From: Actinomycetes bacterium
Lineage (GTDB): Bacteria > Actinomycetota > Actinomycetes > Actinomycetales > Microbacteriaceae
DNA length: 45,721 nucleotides
Assembly: GCA_029777095.1 (NCBI GenBank)
Contig: JAKOTS010000018.1
Coordinates: forward strand, 1-45,721
Reading direction: 5' to 3'
Position 1 is the stretch's first letter, and each line of letters opens with the position of its first letter. Both the position numbers and the translations under genes were made by a program. Under the pieces are notes generated by a model. The model was not told the DNA's origin. It did not search any database and saw nothing but the letters and a program-made list of their open reading frames with translations. Shown in pieces: positions 33,636-42,381 of this stretch.

Positions 33636-35165
33636 ATGACGAAGACCATCGTGATCGGTGCGGGCACGGCCGGTGCCGCCCTCGCGGCGCGCATCAGCGA
33701 AGACCGCGATCGCGAAGTGCTCGTCATCGAAGCGGGCTCGGTTTCGAGCGACTTCTCCCCCGAACTGCTCGACGGCTCGAACGTGCAGGCGGCGATGCCG
33801 GGGCATCCCGCCAATTGGGCGTACCCCGCCCAGCTCACCCCCGAGGTGCCCTACGTGATCGCCCGGGGGCGCGTGCTTGGCGGATCGAGCACGATCAACG
33901 GCGGCTACTTCGTGCGCGCGCGTCCGGAAGACTGCGATGCATGGGCGGATGCCGCTGGCCCGACCTGGAGCTATGCCGCGCTCTTGCCCACCATGCGTGC
34001 GCTCGAGTCCGACGCCGACCTCGGGACTGGAGGGCTGCACGGCGGCTCGGGCCCGATGCCGGTGCGGCGGGCTCCCCAAGACAACCCCGCGGCGCGGGCA
34101 TTCACCGCCGCCGCGCTCGAACTCGGCTTCTCGTTCGAGGACGACAAGAACGCGCCCGGCCTGCCCGGGGTGGGCGCGGTGCCCTCAAACATCGTTGACG
34201 GCGTGCGTGTGAACACCGGCCTCGCGTACCTCGCGAACGCACGGAGCCGGCCAAACCTGCAGCTTCTTGGCAACACGCGGGCGCTTCGAATCATGTTCGA
34301 CGGCACCCGTGCCGTCGGCGTCGAAACCAGCGCGGGCACGCTCTATGGCGATGAGATCGTGGTGTGCGCGGGCGGGATCGGCACGCCGCACCTGCTGCTC
34401 ACCTCGGGAATCGGCCCGCGCGCGCAGCTGGAGGCGCTCGGGATCGCCGTCGTGGCCGATCTTCCGGTCGGCGCTTCGTTCAGCGATCACGCCGACATCG
34501 GGCTGAAGTGGTGCGCAAAACCCGCAGTGAGCACCGCCGCCGAACGCTTCGCGTTCCCCACCGCATTGAACTTCTTCTCCGGGGTCCCCAACCCCGGAGG
34601 GCGTGACCGCAGCCTCACCGGCGACCTCGAAGTGTTGCTCTCGGTCAAGCCGGTCGACTACCTGCTGAGCGGGACGTGGGGCGAGGCATCACGCGACGAC
34701 GGTGAAGAACTCGAGCTGATCGTCGGCGCCCAGGCCTCCAAGGGGCGTGGCAGCATCACCCTGAACTCGGCCGACCCTCTGGATGTGCCACGCATCGACT
34801 ACCGGTATCTCGAGTTGGCTGCCGATCGCGCACGGCTACGCTGCGGCATCCGCACCGCCGTGGCGCTGCTGCAAACGGCGGCGTTCAGCGAACTTTTTGA
34901 CGGACTCAGCGACCTCGATACCGCTACCCTCGGCGACGACGAGCTGCTTGACGCGTGGATGCGCGCCCACCTCGGGACCGCGATTCACCTCTGCGGCTCG
35001 GCCCCGATGGGCCCGGTCGTCGACGCGCATGGCCGCGTGCACAAGACCCGGGGGCTTCGCATTGCGGATACCTCGATCCTGCCGACCGTGCCAAGTCGCG
35101 GCCCCGCGGCAACGGCCGTGCTGATCGGTGAGGTCATCGCGAAGGCGATCCGCGCGGGCGACTAG
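33636..35165 (+). CDS. mftG: Mycofactocin-linked GMC oxidoreductase
   Basis: A 509-residue FAD enzyme of the glucose-methanol-choline family. The Rossmann motif GAGTAGAALAARI lies near residues 8-20, GGSSTINGGYFVRA is the GMC substrate-region signature, and the catalytic His is in IHLCGSAPMG with VPSRGPAATAVLIGE closing the FAD site. Its divergent position next to mftABCE and the sequence pattern fit MftG, thought to reoxidise reduced mycofactocin and pass electrons to respiration. A plain alcohol oxidase is the alternative. ATG 33636 was chosen; it is convergent with the MaoC gene. Confidence 0.88.
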   Translation: MTKTIVIGAGTAGAALAARISEDRDREVLVIEAGSVSSDFSPELLDGSNVQAAMPGHPANWAYPAQLTPEVPYVIARGRVLGGSSTINGGYFVRARPEDCDAWADAAGPTWSYAALLPTMRALESDADLGTGGLHGGSGPMPVRRAPQDNPAARAFTAAALELGFSFEDDKNAPGLPGVGAVPSNIVDGVRVNTGLAYLANARSRPNLQLLGNTRALRIMFDGTRAVGVETSAGTLYGDEIVVCAGGIGTPHLLLTSGIGPRAQLEALGIAVVADLPVGASFSDHADIGLKWCAKPAVSTAAERFAFPTALNFFSGVPNPGGRDRSLTGDLEVLLSVKPVDYLLSGTWGEASRDDGEELELIVGAQASKGRGSITLNSADPLDVPRIDYRYLELAADRARLRCGIRTAVALLQTAAFSELFDGLSDLDTATLGDDELLDAWMRAHLGTAIHLCGSAPMGPVVDAHGRVHKTRGLRIADTSILPTVPSRGPAATAVLIGEVIAKAIRAGD

Positions 35166-35175
35166 CGTCACGAAA

Positions 35176-35221
35176 AACAGCACTGCCCGGCGCACGCGAT
35201 TGTGTGCCGGGCAGTGCTGTT
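35176..35221. terminator. Bidirectional terminator between mftG and the MaoC gene
   Basis: About 20-bp arms (35176-35195 and 35202-35221) with a single mismatch or wobble between two convergent stops; A-run on one side and TCTTA on the other. Confidence 0.8.
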
Positions 35222-35232
35222 CTTATGGTGCG

Positions 35233-36072
35233 TTACGCCTTGATCGTTGCGCGGCCGCGGTCGATGACCACGGTGCCGTCGGTCTTCGCCGTGCGGAAGA
35301 GCACGTCGTCGCCGTCAACCCAGATCGAGGTGGTCAGCGTGTCGCCCGGAAGGACGGGTGCGCTGAAGCGGCCCGACATCGCGGTGAAACGCTCCGGGTC
35401 GCCACCGGCGACAGCCTGAAGCAGGGCGCGACCGGCGAAGCCGTAGCTTGCCAGACCGTGCAGGATCGGGGTCTCGAAGCCGGCGCTGCGCGCGAACTCG
35501 GGGTCCGAGTGCAGGCGGTTGCGGTCGCCCGACAGGCGGTAGATCAGTGCCTGGTCGCGGTCGGTCTCGAACGCGACCACGTGGTCGGGCTCGCGCTCGG
35601 GAGCGGTCCAGTTGTCCTTCGGGCCAGCCTCGCCGCCGAAGCCGCCCTCGCCACGCACGAAGATTTCGCTGCGCGTGATGATGCGAACTTCACCGGTCTC
35701 GGGGTCGACGCCAGTGCCTTCACTGGTGATGACCGCGCCTGAGCCCTTGTCGTAGATACCGGTGACGACACCCGAGACGTTGAGCTTGCCCTCGGCCGGC
35801 AGTGCGCCGCCGCGGATCTCAAATGCCTGCGAACCGTGCACGAGCTTGCGGAAGTCCGCGCCCGTGTCGCGGATTGCGCCGCCGCCGCTGGCAGCGATGA
35901 CCGCGAACGTCGGCAGAACCTGCTGCGGAACGCCGCCGGTGTTCTCCGTAACGAACGGGAGGTCGTTTACGCCTGCGCCCACGCCCAGTGCGTAGAGGAG
36001 CGTGTCCTTCGAGGTCCACGAGGACTCGACCGGGTCGCCTTTGACCCCAACGACATCAAAATTCAGTGCCAT
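35233..36072 (-). CDS. MaoC-type (R)-enoyl-CoA hydratase
   Basis: A 279-residue double-hotdog hydratase resembling the MaoC domains of actinobacterial steroid and fatty-acid beta-oxidation. The C-terminal hydratase signature YRLSGDRNRLHSDPEFARSAGFETPILHG carries the usual Asp and His residues. Its role would be to hydrate an enoyl-CoA to a 3-hydroxyacyl-CoA for the neighbouring SDR. ATG 36072 has AAGGAG seven nt upstream. It follows the SDR gene on the same strand but a long hairpin lies between them. Confidence 0.92.
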   Translation of the reverse strand: MALNFDVVGVKGDPVESSWTSKDTLLYALGVGAGVNDLPFVTENTGGVPQQVLPTFAVIAASGGGAIRDTGADFRKLVHGSQAFEIRGGALPAEGKLNVSGVVTGIYDKGSGAVITSEGTGVDPETGEVRIITRSEIFVRGEGGFGGEAGPKDNWTAPEREPDHVVAFETDRDQALIYRLSGDRNRLHSDPEFARSAGFETPILHGLASYGFAGRALLQAVAGGDPERFTAMSGRFSAPVLPGDTLTTSIWVDGDDVLFRTAKTDGTVVIDRGRATIKA

Positions 36073-36117
36073 GCTGACTCCTTACTTTCTTGTGAAAAAA
36101 CTTTTCCGTACAAAAGA

Positions 36118-36152
36118 ACTGCGCCCGAGCCGGTGACCGGCTCGGGCGCAGT
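36118..36152 (-). terminator. 16-bp hairpin between SDR and MaoC genes
   Basis: Perfect arms 36118-36133 and 36137-36152 with a 3-nt loop; on the minus strand TCTTTTGT follows. It begins just after the SDR stop, so it may reduce read-through into the MaoC gene. Confidence 0.7.
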
Positions 36153-36157
36153 ACTAT

Positions 36158-37039
36158 CTAGCGGCCGTGGCCCTCGAGCGTCGGCTTGAAGACCTTTTCC
36201 ATCTGCTCCTGCAGCGTGTCGAGCTCCCACTCGGGGAATGCGACGAGCTCCTGGAGTGCAGCCGGCTTGTTGTACAGCGTGACCTTGGGGCCCGCTGCGC
36301 CAATGACCTGGCCGTTCATCCAGCCCGAACGCTCGCTCGCGATGTACGCGACGACGCGTGCGACGTGGTCGGGCGACATTGCGGCAGCAGCGCCACCGCT
36401 GCGACGCTCCTCGGGGATCGAGCCCACCATGCGCGTTGCCGCACCGGGCGAGATCGCGTTCGTGGTGACGCCGTAGCGGCCAAGCGCGTTGGCGCACGAG
36501 TAGGTGAGGCCGATGATGCCCATCTTCGCGGCAGCGTAGTTGGGCTGGCCGGGAGCACCGAACTGGCCCGAGACCGACGTGAAGTTGATGATGCGGTTCT
36601 GCGCCTCAGCGTTGCGCTGTTCACGCCAGTACACCGAAGCGTGCTTCGACGTGTTGAACGTGCCGTTCATGTGCACGTTCAGAACCGACTGCCAGTCTTC
36701 CGGGCTCAGGTTGAAGATCATGCGGTCGCGCAGGATGCCTGCGACGTTGACGACGACGTCAAGCTTGCCGAACTCGCTGATTGCCTGCTGGATCAGGTTG
36801 CCAGCTGCATCGTAGTCCGCGATGTCATCGGTGTTTGCAACAGCGGCGCCGCCAGCTGCAGTGATCTCGTTGACGAGCTCCTGCGCGGGTCCAACGCTGC
36901 CTTCGGTGCCGTCAAGGGCAACGCCGAGGTCGTTAACGACAACCGATGCACCTTCCGCTGCCAACAGCTTGGCGGTAGCGCCGCCAATGCCTCGACCGGA
37001 TCCGGTCAGTACGATTACGCGTCCGTCCAACATGCCCAT
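36158..37039 (-). CDS. Short-chain dehydrogenase, 3-hydroxyacyl-CoA dehydrogenase-like
   Basis: A 293-residue SDR resembling the dehydrogenase domain of peroxisomal multifunctional enzyme type 2. The cofactor motif is TGSGRGIGGATAKLLA (12-27), NVAG follows, the catalytic Ser is in NFTSVSG and the YxxxK pair is in YAAAKMG. It probably oxidises 3-hydroxyacyl-CoA made by the adjacent MaoC hydratase. ATG 37039 follows AGGAG; ATG 37033 is an alternative. It is divergent from the IclR regulator, 166 nt apart. A mycofactocin-dependent mode is possible but not visible in the sequence. Confidence 0.9.
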   Translation of the reverse strand: MGMLDGRVIVLTGSGRGIGGATAKLLAAEGASVVVNDLGVALDGTEGSVGPAQELVNEITAAGGAAVANTDDIADYDAAGNLIQQAISEFGKLDVVVNVAGILRDRMIFNLSPEDWQSVLNVHMNGTFNTSKHASVYWREQRNAEAQNRIINFTSVSGQFGAPGQPNYAAAKMGIIGLTYSCANALGRYGVTTNAISPGAATRMVGSIPEERRSGGAAAAMSPDHVARVVAYIASERSGWMNGQVIGAAGPKVTLYNKPAALQELVAFPEWELDTLQEQMEKVFKPTLEGHGR

Positions 37040-37144
37040 GGGTTCTCCTTCGCCCTACAACGTTGTATTCAGGGGGCTACTGCAGAGATCAATCACCGCG
37101 CAGCGCCGTTTGGTGTTTAATCTACATGAAAGCAGGTCATAGCC

Positions 37145-37179
37145 TGCAACACTTGAGACACTAAATTGCAACAACTGAG
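37145..37179. promoter_or_regulatory. Direct repeat in the SDR/IclR divergent promoter
   Basis: TGCAACACTTGAG (37145-37157) and TGCAACAACTGAG (37167-37179) are direct repeats 22 bp apart, about two helical turns, just upstream of the IclR gene. A related GCAACAACTG occurs upstream of the thiolase. Confidence 0.5.
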
Positions 37180-37205
37180 CCCATGAGGGCGCGAACGGAG
37201 TAGCC

Positions 37206-37967
37206 GTGGTTTTTGCACGCGAGCTGGCGCTCTTGGAACTTCTCGCCGGTACGGCCGGCGCTCAGGGCACCTCTCTCGGTGTCAGCCGGGCCGCGACCCT
37301 GGCAGATATGAGCAAGGCTCAGGCCTCACGCACGTTCGCCAGCCTCGAGGCCGAGGGGCTCGTGATCCGCGATCCCCAGACGCGCGAGTACCGCCTCGGA
37401 TGGCGCCTCCCGACCCTCCTCATCGACACGAAGCCGCAGCGCACACTCGAGAGAGTGCAAGAGCGCGTGGCTCGCCTGCTCCCACTCATCGGCGGCTTTG
37501 GCGCATCGTTCGGTGTCTTGCGCGGCCCCGACGTGTTGATTGTCTACGGCACCAACCCCAGCGGCGTGCATCGCAAGCTCGGCTGGGACCACAAGTCGTT
37601 CCCGGCGCACCAGACCGCTGGCGGCCGCGTCCTCCTCGCCTCCCTCAGTCAAGACGAGCTCGACTCCGCCCTCAGCGGCGAGGCCTTGCCCGCACCCGCC
37701 GGCGATCTCACCACGTCGCTCGCACGAACCCGCGAGCTCGGCTACGCGATCTCTGACGGCGAGTTTCATCGTGAGCAGTGCGGCGTCGCGGCGCTCGTGT
37801 GGGGCGAAGACGGCCGAGTGATCGGTTCGCTCGCACTGCAGGGTGCCCGCGCCGAGGGTTCTGCGCAGGAGCGCGAAGCGGAACTCACCCGCCTGGGCGC
37901 AGAGGTCGCGCGTGCGGCCGATGAGCTCTCGCATGACCTGGGCTGGGAACGCGCCCCGGTCGGATAA
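37206..37967 (+). CDS. IclR family transcriptional regulator
   Basis: A 253-residue IclR-type regulator: an N-terminal winged helix (LALLELLAGTAG, LADMSKAQASRTFASLEAEGLVIRD) and a C-terminal ligand-binding domain with KSFPAHQTAGGRVLLASLS and REQCGVAALVWGEDGRVIGSLALQG. GTG 37206 is taken as the start; no strong Shine-Dalgarno is seen. Its position between the SDR/MaoC and thiolase/CoA transferase genes, and the shared motif in both flanking promoters, suggest it controls this beta-oxidation module in response to an acid or CoA ester. Confidence 0.9.
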   Translation: MVFARELALLELLAGTAGAQGTSLGVSRAATLADMSKAQASRTFASLEAEGLVIRDPQTREYRLGWRLPTLLIDTKPQRTLERVQERVARLLPLIGGFGASFGVLRGPDVLIVYGTNPSGVHRKLGWDHKSFPAHQTAGGRVLLASLSQDELDSALSGEALPAPAGDLTTSLARTRELGYAISDGEFHREQCGVAALVWGEDGRVIGSLALQGARAEGSAQEREAELTRLGAEVARAADELSHDLGWERAPVG

Positions 37968-38101
37968 CTGGCGCTCAGCGGCCCTCACCACCGCGCGCAC
38001 GGTGCGTTGCAATACGCACCCAGCAACCAAAATGCGGCGACATCAGAGCCAGGATGCCGCTGCTCTACGCGTGCCACAATTCTGCGCACAATGCGCATTG
38101 A

Positions 38102-38118
38102 GTTGCCAAATTGGCAAC
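38102..38118. promoter_or_regulatory. GTTGCCAA-A-TTGGCAAC palindrome upstream of thiolase
   Basis: A perfect 8+1+8 inverted repeat, 114 bp before the chosen thiolase start and overlapping a GCAACAACTG motif. It has the size and symmetry of an IclR-type operator. The 264-nt gap between the IclR stop and the thiolase has no other gene. Confidence 0.55.
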
Positions 38119-38231
38119 AACTGTTGATGCTAGTATGGCAAAAAGCTTCATTTAGGTAATCAGATTGCGGCGGCCAGCGGCATCCGTAATCGCTCTATCT
38201 CGACGGTGTGGTCGTGAGAAATGCAGAAAAT

Positions 38232-39392
38232 ATGTCACTTCGCGGCGCTGGACTGATCGCGGGAGCTTACGAGCATCCCGAACGAATCATTCCCAACAAA
38301 TCGCTCGCCCAGGTGCACTCCGAGGTCGCCGCAGGCGCACTCGCAGACGCCGGGCTCTCATTCGCAGACGTAGACGGCTACTTCTGCGACGCGAGCATCC
38401 CGGGCCTCATGCCCCTCTCGCTCACCGACTACATGGGTATTCGTCCGCGCCACGTTGCGTCGACCGAAACCGGTGGTTCGTCGTACCTCGTGCACGTCGC
38501 ACAGGCGGTCCAGGCCATCAAGGCCGGTGCCTGCGACGTCGCGCTGATCACGCTCGCGGGCCTGCCCCGCCAGCTCAAGCCGAACCCTTCGGCATCCAGC
38601 GCCCCCGAGGCAGGGTTCGAAGGCGCCCAGTGGGGCACCACGATCCCCGGTATGTACGCCCTCGCGGCCCAGCGCCACATGTACGAGTACGGCACGACCA
38701 GTGAGCAGCTCGCCGAGATTCGCGTCGCGGCCTCGCAGCACGCGCAGTACAACCCGAACGCGCTCTTCCAGAAGCCCGTCACGGTCGAAGACGTCATCAA
38801 CTCGCGCATGATCAGCGACCCGCTCCACCTGCTCGACTGCTGCGTCATCACCGACGGCGGCGGCGCGCTGGTTGTCGTGTCACCCGAGGTCGCAAAGGAC
38901 CTCGATCGCACGTCCGTGAAGTTCCTCGGCCACGGCGTCTCGCCCAAGCACACCGACGGCGGCAAGATCGACCTCACCTACTCGGGTGCGCTCTGGTCGG
39001 GTCCCCGCGCCTTCGAAGAGGCCGGCGTGACGCAGGACGACATCGACTACGCCTCGATCTACGACTCGTTCACCATCACGGTGCTCGAAACCATCGAAGA
39101 CCTCGGCTTCTGCGAGAAGGGCGATGGCGGCAAGTTCGTCATGGACGGCGCCCTTCAGGCGCCTTTCGGGCGCCTCCCCTTCAACACCGACGGCGGCGGG
39201 CTCTGCAACAACCACCCGGGCAACCGTGGCGGCATCACCAAGGTCATCGAGGCCGTCCGCCAGCTGCGCGACGAAGCGGCACCCGAGGTGCAGGTTCCGA
39301 ACGCACAGATCGCTCTTGCACACGGCACCGGCGGCATGCTCGGCAGCCGCATGGGCTCCGCAACCCTCATCCTCGGAAGGGACGACGCATGA
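38232..39392 (+). CDS. SCPx/Ltp-type thiolase-like protein
   Basis: A 386-residue thiolase-fold protein of the lipid-transfer (SCPx-like) branch. At the position of the usual nucleophilic Cys the sequence is TETGGSSYLVHVAQA, with Ser rather than Cys, as in thiolase-like aldolases of steroid side-chain degradation. The later NTDGGGLCNNHPGNRGG and ALAHGTGG segments supply the conserved His and oxyanion parts. It overlaps the DUF35 gene by four nt (ATGA), the standard pairing for this branch. Likely role: C-C cleavage of a CoA ester, retro-aldol or thiolytic. ATG 38232 is preferred over GTG 38208 by alignment with the family. Confidence 0.85.
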   Translation: MSLRGAGLIAGAYEHPERIIPNKSLAQVHSEVAAGALADAGLSFADVDGYFCDASIPGLMPLSLTDYMGIRPRHVASTETGGSSYLVHVAQAVQAIKAGACDVALITLAGLPRQLKPNPSASSAPEAGFEGAQWGTTIPGMYALAAQRHMYEYGTTSEQLAEIRVAASQHAQYNPNALFQKPVTVEDVINSRMISDPLHLLDCCVITDGGGALVVVSPEVAKDLDRTSVKFLGHGVSPKHTDGGKIDLTYSGALWSGPRAFEEAGVTQDDIDYASIYDSFTITVLETIEDLGFCEKGDGGKFVMDGALQAPFGRLPFNTDGGGLCNNHPGNRGGITKVIEAVRQLRDEAAPEVQVPNAQIALAHGTGGMLGSRMGSATLILGRDDA

Positions 39393-39805
39393 AAATCGGC
39401 AACGACTTCCCCATCACCCCGCCGGCCATCAACCCCGAGACGGCACCCTTCTGGGCCGCGACGCTCGAGGGCAAGTTTTCGGTCGGGTCCTGCAACGCGT
39501 GCGGCGAGAACCACTGGTACCCCCGCACCAAGTGCCCCTTCTGCCACTCGCACGACACGAGCTTGCTCGAGACGGCGGGCAAGGGATCGATCTACTCGTA
39601 CACGGTGACGCACAAGGGACCCGGCGCGTTCGCTGCGGCTGGCCCCTATGTGATCGCCTACGTCCAGCTTGACGAGGGCCCCCGGGTCATCACGAACATT
39701 GTCGACTGCGAAACCGATGACCTTGCCATCGGTACGCGCGTCGAAGCCGTCTTCTTCCCAGCGGGCGAGAACGCAGCCGTCTACCGGTTCCGACCGACGG
39801 CTTGA
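39389..39805 (+). CDS. Zn-ribbon OB-fold protein (DUF35), thiolase partner
   Basis: A 138-residue protein with a rubredoxin-like zinc ribbon (Cys 35, 38, 49, 52 in SCNACGE and KCPFCHS) and a C-terminal OB fold (SIYSYTVTHKG, ITNIVDCETDDLAIGTRVEAVF). Such proteins form complexes with SCPx/Ltp thiolase-fold partners and are required for their activity. The ATGA overlap with the thiolase gene supports a one-to-one complex. Confidence 0.92.
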   Translation: MKIGNDFPITPPAINPETAPFWAATLEGKFSVGSCNACGENHWYPRTKCPFCHSHDTSLLETAGKGSIYSYTVTHKGPGAFAAAGPYVIAYVQLDEGPRVITNIVDCETDDLAIGTRVEAVFFPAGENAAVYRFRPTA

Positions 39806-39811
39806 ACCACA

Positions 39812-39846
39812 GGGGATGCCTCGGCCGTCAAGGCCGAGGCATCCCC
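39812..39846 (+). terminator. Hairpin between DUF35 and CoA transferase genes
   Basis: 15-bp perfect arms (39812-39826 and 39832-39846) with a 5-nt loop, then ATTTCTTCG. It could terminate or attenuate transcription into the CoA transferase gene 25 nt downstream. Confidence 0.75.
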
Positions 39847-39870
39847 ATTTCTTCGATGAGGTACACGTAT

Positions 39871-42303
39871 ATGAACAACACTGCAAAACTTCCACTCCAC
39901 GGCGTCCGCGTGCTCGACCTCGCAGAGGGCAAGGTCGAAATGACCGGCCGACTGCTGGCCGACATGGGCGCCGACGTGTTCCGAGTCGAACCTCGCGAGG
40001 GTGCGGCTTCACGTCGCCGCGAGCCCCTGCACGCCGGCGTGAGCCTCTACTTCGAGACGCACAACGTGAACAAGCGCGGCCTCGCGCTTGACCTGGGTGA
40101 CGAAGACGACCGCGCCGTGTTGCTGCGCCTCGTGGCCGACGCCGATATCTTCATCGAGGCGGAGCGCCCCGGCGCGCTCGCCGCGCTCGGCCTGGGCGTC
40201 GAAGACCTGCAGGAAGTCAACCCCCGCCTCGTCGTCATCTCGATCTCTGACTTCGGCCAGACCGGCCCCTACCGCGACTGGACCGGCACGAACTGGACCC
40301 AGATGGCCGCCGCGGGTGTGCTCTCGCGCTCCGGGATCCCCGGCCGTGCCCCCGTGCAGCCGCCGGGCGAGCTCGCCATCGAGGCCACTGCGGTGCAGGC
40401 CGCCTATGCCGCCCTCCTGGCCTACTACCACCGCCTCAACACCGGCACCGGCGAATACGTTGACGCGTCAGTCTTCGAGTCGACCGTTCAGGTCATGGAC
40501 CCGCCGCTCGGCGTCGGCGGCAGCGCAACTGGCGGCCTGTCGATGCTGAACCTCGGCCGCGGCCGCCCCGACATGTCGCACCTCTACCCGATCTACGAGT
40601 GCGCCGACGGCTATGTTCGTGCGCTCATGCTCTCGAAGCGTCAGTGGCACGCAATGTTCCGCTGGTTGGGATCGCCGGAAGAGTTCAACGACCCGAAGTA
40701 CGACGCAACGCCGGCCCGCCGTGAGGCGGCTCCGCGCCTGCGCGAGCTCATCACCGAGCTCTTCAGTGACAAGACCGGTCAGGAGCTCATCCAGCGCGGT
40801 GTCGAATACGGCATCCCGATCGACGTACTGAGCAAGCCCAGCCAGGTGCTGAGCGACGAGCACTTCGTCGCCCGCGAAAGCTTCACCGACGTCGAGATCG
40901 CCCCCGGCATTGTGGGCAAGGCGGCAGACGGACTCATCGAGTTCGACGGCACGCGTGCCGGCCTCCGCGCGCGTGCGCCGAAGATCGGTGAGCACAACGG
41001 TGAGAGCTTCACCCCGCGCCCCACCGACTGGAACGTCGATTCGGCCGCTCCGACCGCACGGCCGACGGACCGCCCGCTCGAAGGGCTCCGCGTGCTCGAC
41101 CTCGGCGTCATCATCGTCGGCGCCGAGACGAGCCGCCTGCTCGCCGACCAGGGCGCACAGGTCATCAAGGTTGAAAATGCCGCGTACCCCGACGGCGTGC
41201 GCCCTCCCGGCACCAGCCTGATGAACGACAGCTACGCGTCTGGCAACCGCAACAAGCTCGGTCTGGGTCTGAATCTCCGGTCACCGGAGGGGCTCCAGAT
41301 CTTCAAGGAGCTCGCTGCGAAGACCGACGTCGTGATCTCGAACTTCAAGCCGCACACCATGGAGAAGTTTGGCCTCAGCTACGAGGTTCTCAGCGCGATC
41401 AACCCCGGCATCATCGTCATCGACAGCAGCGCGCTCGGCAACAGCGGACCCGCCAGCCACCGCATGGGCTACGGCCCGCTGATCCGCTCGACCGTCGGAC
41501 TCACCGGCCTGTGGCAAGACACCACCGTCGCCGACGGCTTCTGCGACTTCCTCACGATGTTCCCCGACCACGTCGCGGGCCGCATCGGCGCCATCGGCAT
41601 CATCGCGTCGCTGATCGCACGCGCCCGCACCGGTCGTGGCCGCACCGTGAGCGTCGCCCAGGCCGAGGTCATCCTGACCCAGCTGGCCACCGAGTACCTC
41701 CGCGAGTCGCTCGAGCCCGGCGTGCTCGTCCCGCTCGGTAACGTTGGCGAATTCGATGCCCCGCAGGGGATTTACCCCTGCGCCGGCGACGACGAATGGG
41801 TCGCCATCACGGTCGAGAACACCGCACAGTTCGAGGCGCTCGCTCGCACGATTGGCCACGCCGAGTTCGCGGATGCCGCAGACCTCCAGACCTCGACCGG
41901 CCGCATCGCGCGCCGCGACGAGATCGTGGCAGTCGTGGCCGCGTGGTGCGCGACGCGCACCACGCGCGAGGTCACCGAGGCGCTCCAGGCAGTCGGCGTT
42001 CCGGCCGGCTTCATGATGCGCGTCACCGAGCTGCTCACCGACCCGCACCTGCAGGCGCGCGGCTTCCTCCGCCAGACCCAGCACCACCTCCTGCCGGCGC
42101 CGCACTGGAACGAGAACGCACCGGCCGTGTTCCGCTCGATCCCTGACCCCAAGCTCGAAGATGCCCCGCTCCAGGGTGCGGACACCCGCCGCGTGATCGC
42201 CGAGGTGCTCGGAAAGGACGCCGAAGAGATCCAGGCGCTGCTCGACGCGGGCGTGCTCGAAGAGCACCCCAACGTCACCGCGGCGCTGGCCGTGCTGGTC
42301 TAG
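39871..42303 (+). CDS. Fused two-domain CaiB/BaiF family (class III) CoA transferase
   Basis: An 810-residue protein made of two tandem class III CoA transferase domains, roughly residues 8-375 and 400-770, each beginning LxGxRVLDL. Such enzymes move CoA between carboxylates, activating an acid for beta-oxidation. In domain 2 the expected catalytic Asp is in FPDHVAGRIGAIG. In domain 1 the equivalent stretch is GELAIEATAVQAAYA, with Glu where Asp is usual, so domain 1 may be structural or altered. ATG 39871 is taken as the start because the N-terminus then matches the family; no clear Shine-Dalgarno is seen. It is convergent with the lipase gene. Confidence 0.88.
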   Translation: MNNTAKLPLHGVRVLDLAEGKVEMTGRLLADMGADVFRVEPREGAASRRREPLHAGVSLYFETHNVNKRGLALDLGDEDDRAVLLRLVADADIFIEAERPGALAALGLGVEDLQEVNPRLVVISISDFGQTGPYRDWTGTNWTQMAAAGVLSRSGIPGRAPVQPPGELAIEATAVQAAYAALLAYYHRLNTGTGEYVDASVFESTVQVMDPPLGVGGSATGGLSMLNLGRGRPDMSHLYPIYECADGYVRALMLSKRQWHAMFRWLGSPEEFNDPKYDATPARREAAPRLRELITELFSDKTGQELIQRGVEYGIPIDVLSKPSQVLSDEHFVARESFTDVEIAPGIVGKAADGLIEFDGTRAGLRARAPKIGEHNGESFTPRPTDWNVDSAAPTARPTDRPLEGLRVLDLGVIIVGAETSRLLADQGAQVIKVENAAYPDGVRPPGTSLMNDSYASGNRNKLGLGLNLRSPEGLQIFKELAAKTDVVISNFKPHTMEKFGLSYEVLSAINPGIIVIDSSALGNSGPASHRMGYGPLIRSTVGLTGLWQDTTVADGFCDFLTMFPDHVAGRIGAIGIIASLIARARTGRGRTVSVAQAEVILTQLATEYLRESLEPGVLVPLGNVGEFDAPQGIYPCAGDDEWVAITVENTAQFEALARTIGHAEFADAADLQTSTGRIARRDEIVAVVAAWCATRTTREVTEALQAVGVPAGFMMRVTELLTDPHLQARGFLRQTQHHLLPAPHWNENAPAVFRSIPDPKLEDAPLQGADTRRVIAEVLGKDAEEIQALLDAGVLEEHPNVTAALAVLV

Positions 42304-42328
42304 CAAGACGGCAAGGCGGCAAGACGCA

Positions 42329-42373
42329 AGAAGGCCCCGGGAAGCAGCGCATGCGCGCTTCCCGGGGCCTTCT
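42329..42373. terminator. Bidirectional terminator between CoA transferase and lipase genes
   Basis: 17-bp perfect arms at 42329-42345 and 42357-42373, GC-rich with an 11-nt loop, between convergent stops. Confidence 0.8.
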
Positions 42374-42381
42374 GCATGCGC

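Noticed and set aside
40009..42306. Minus-strand frames opposite the CoA transferase
   Set aside because: No start sites or domains; the sense gene is clearly a two-domain CoA transferase.
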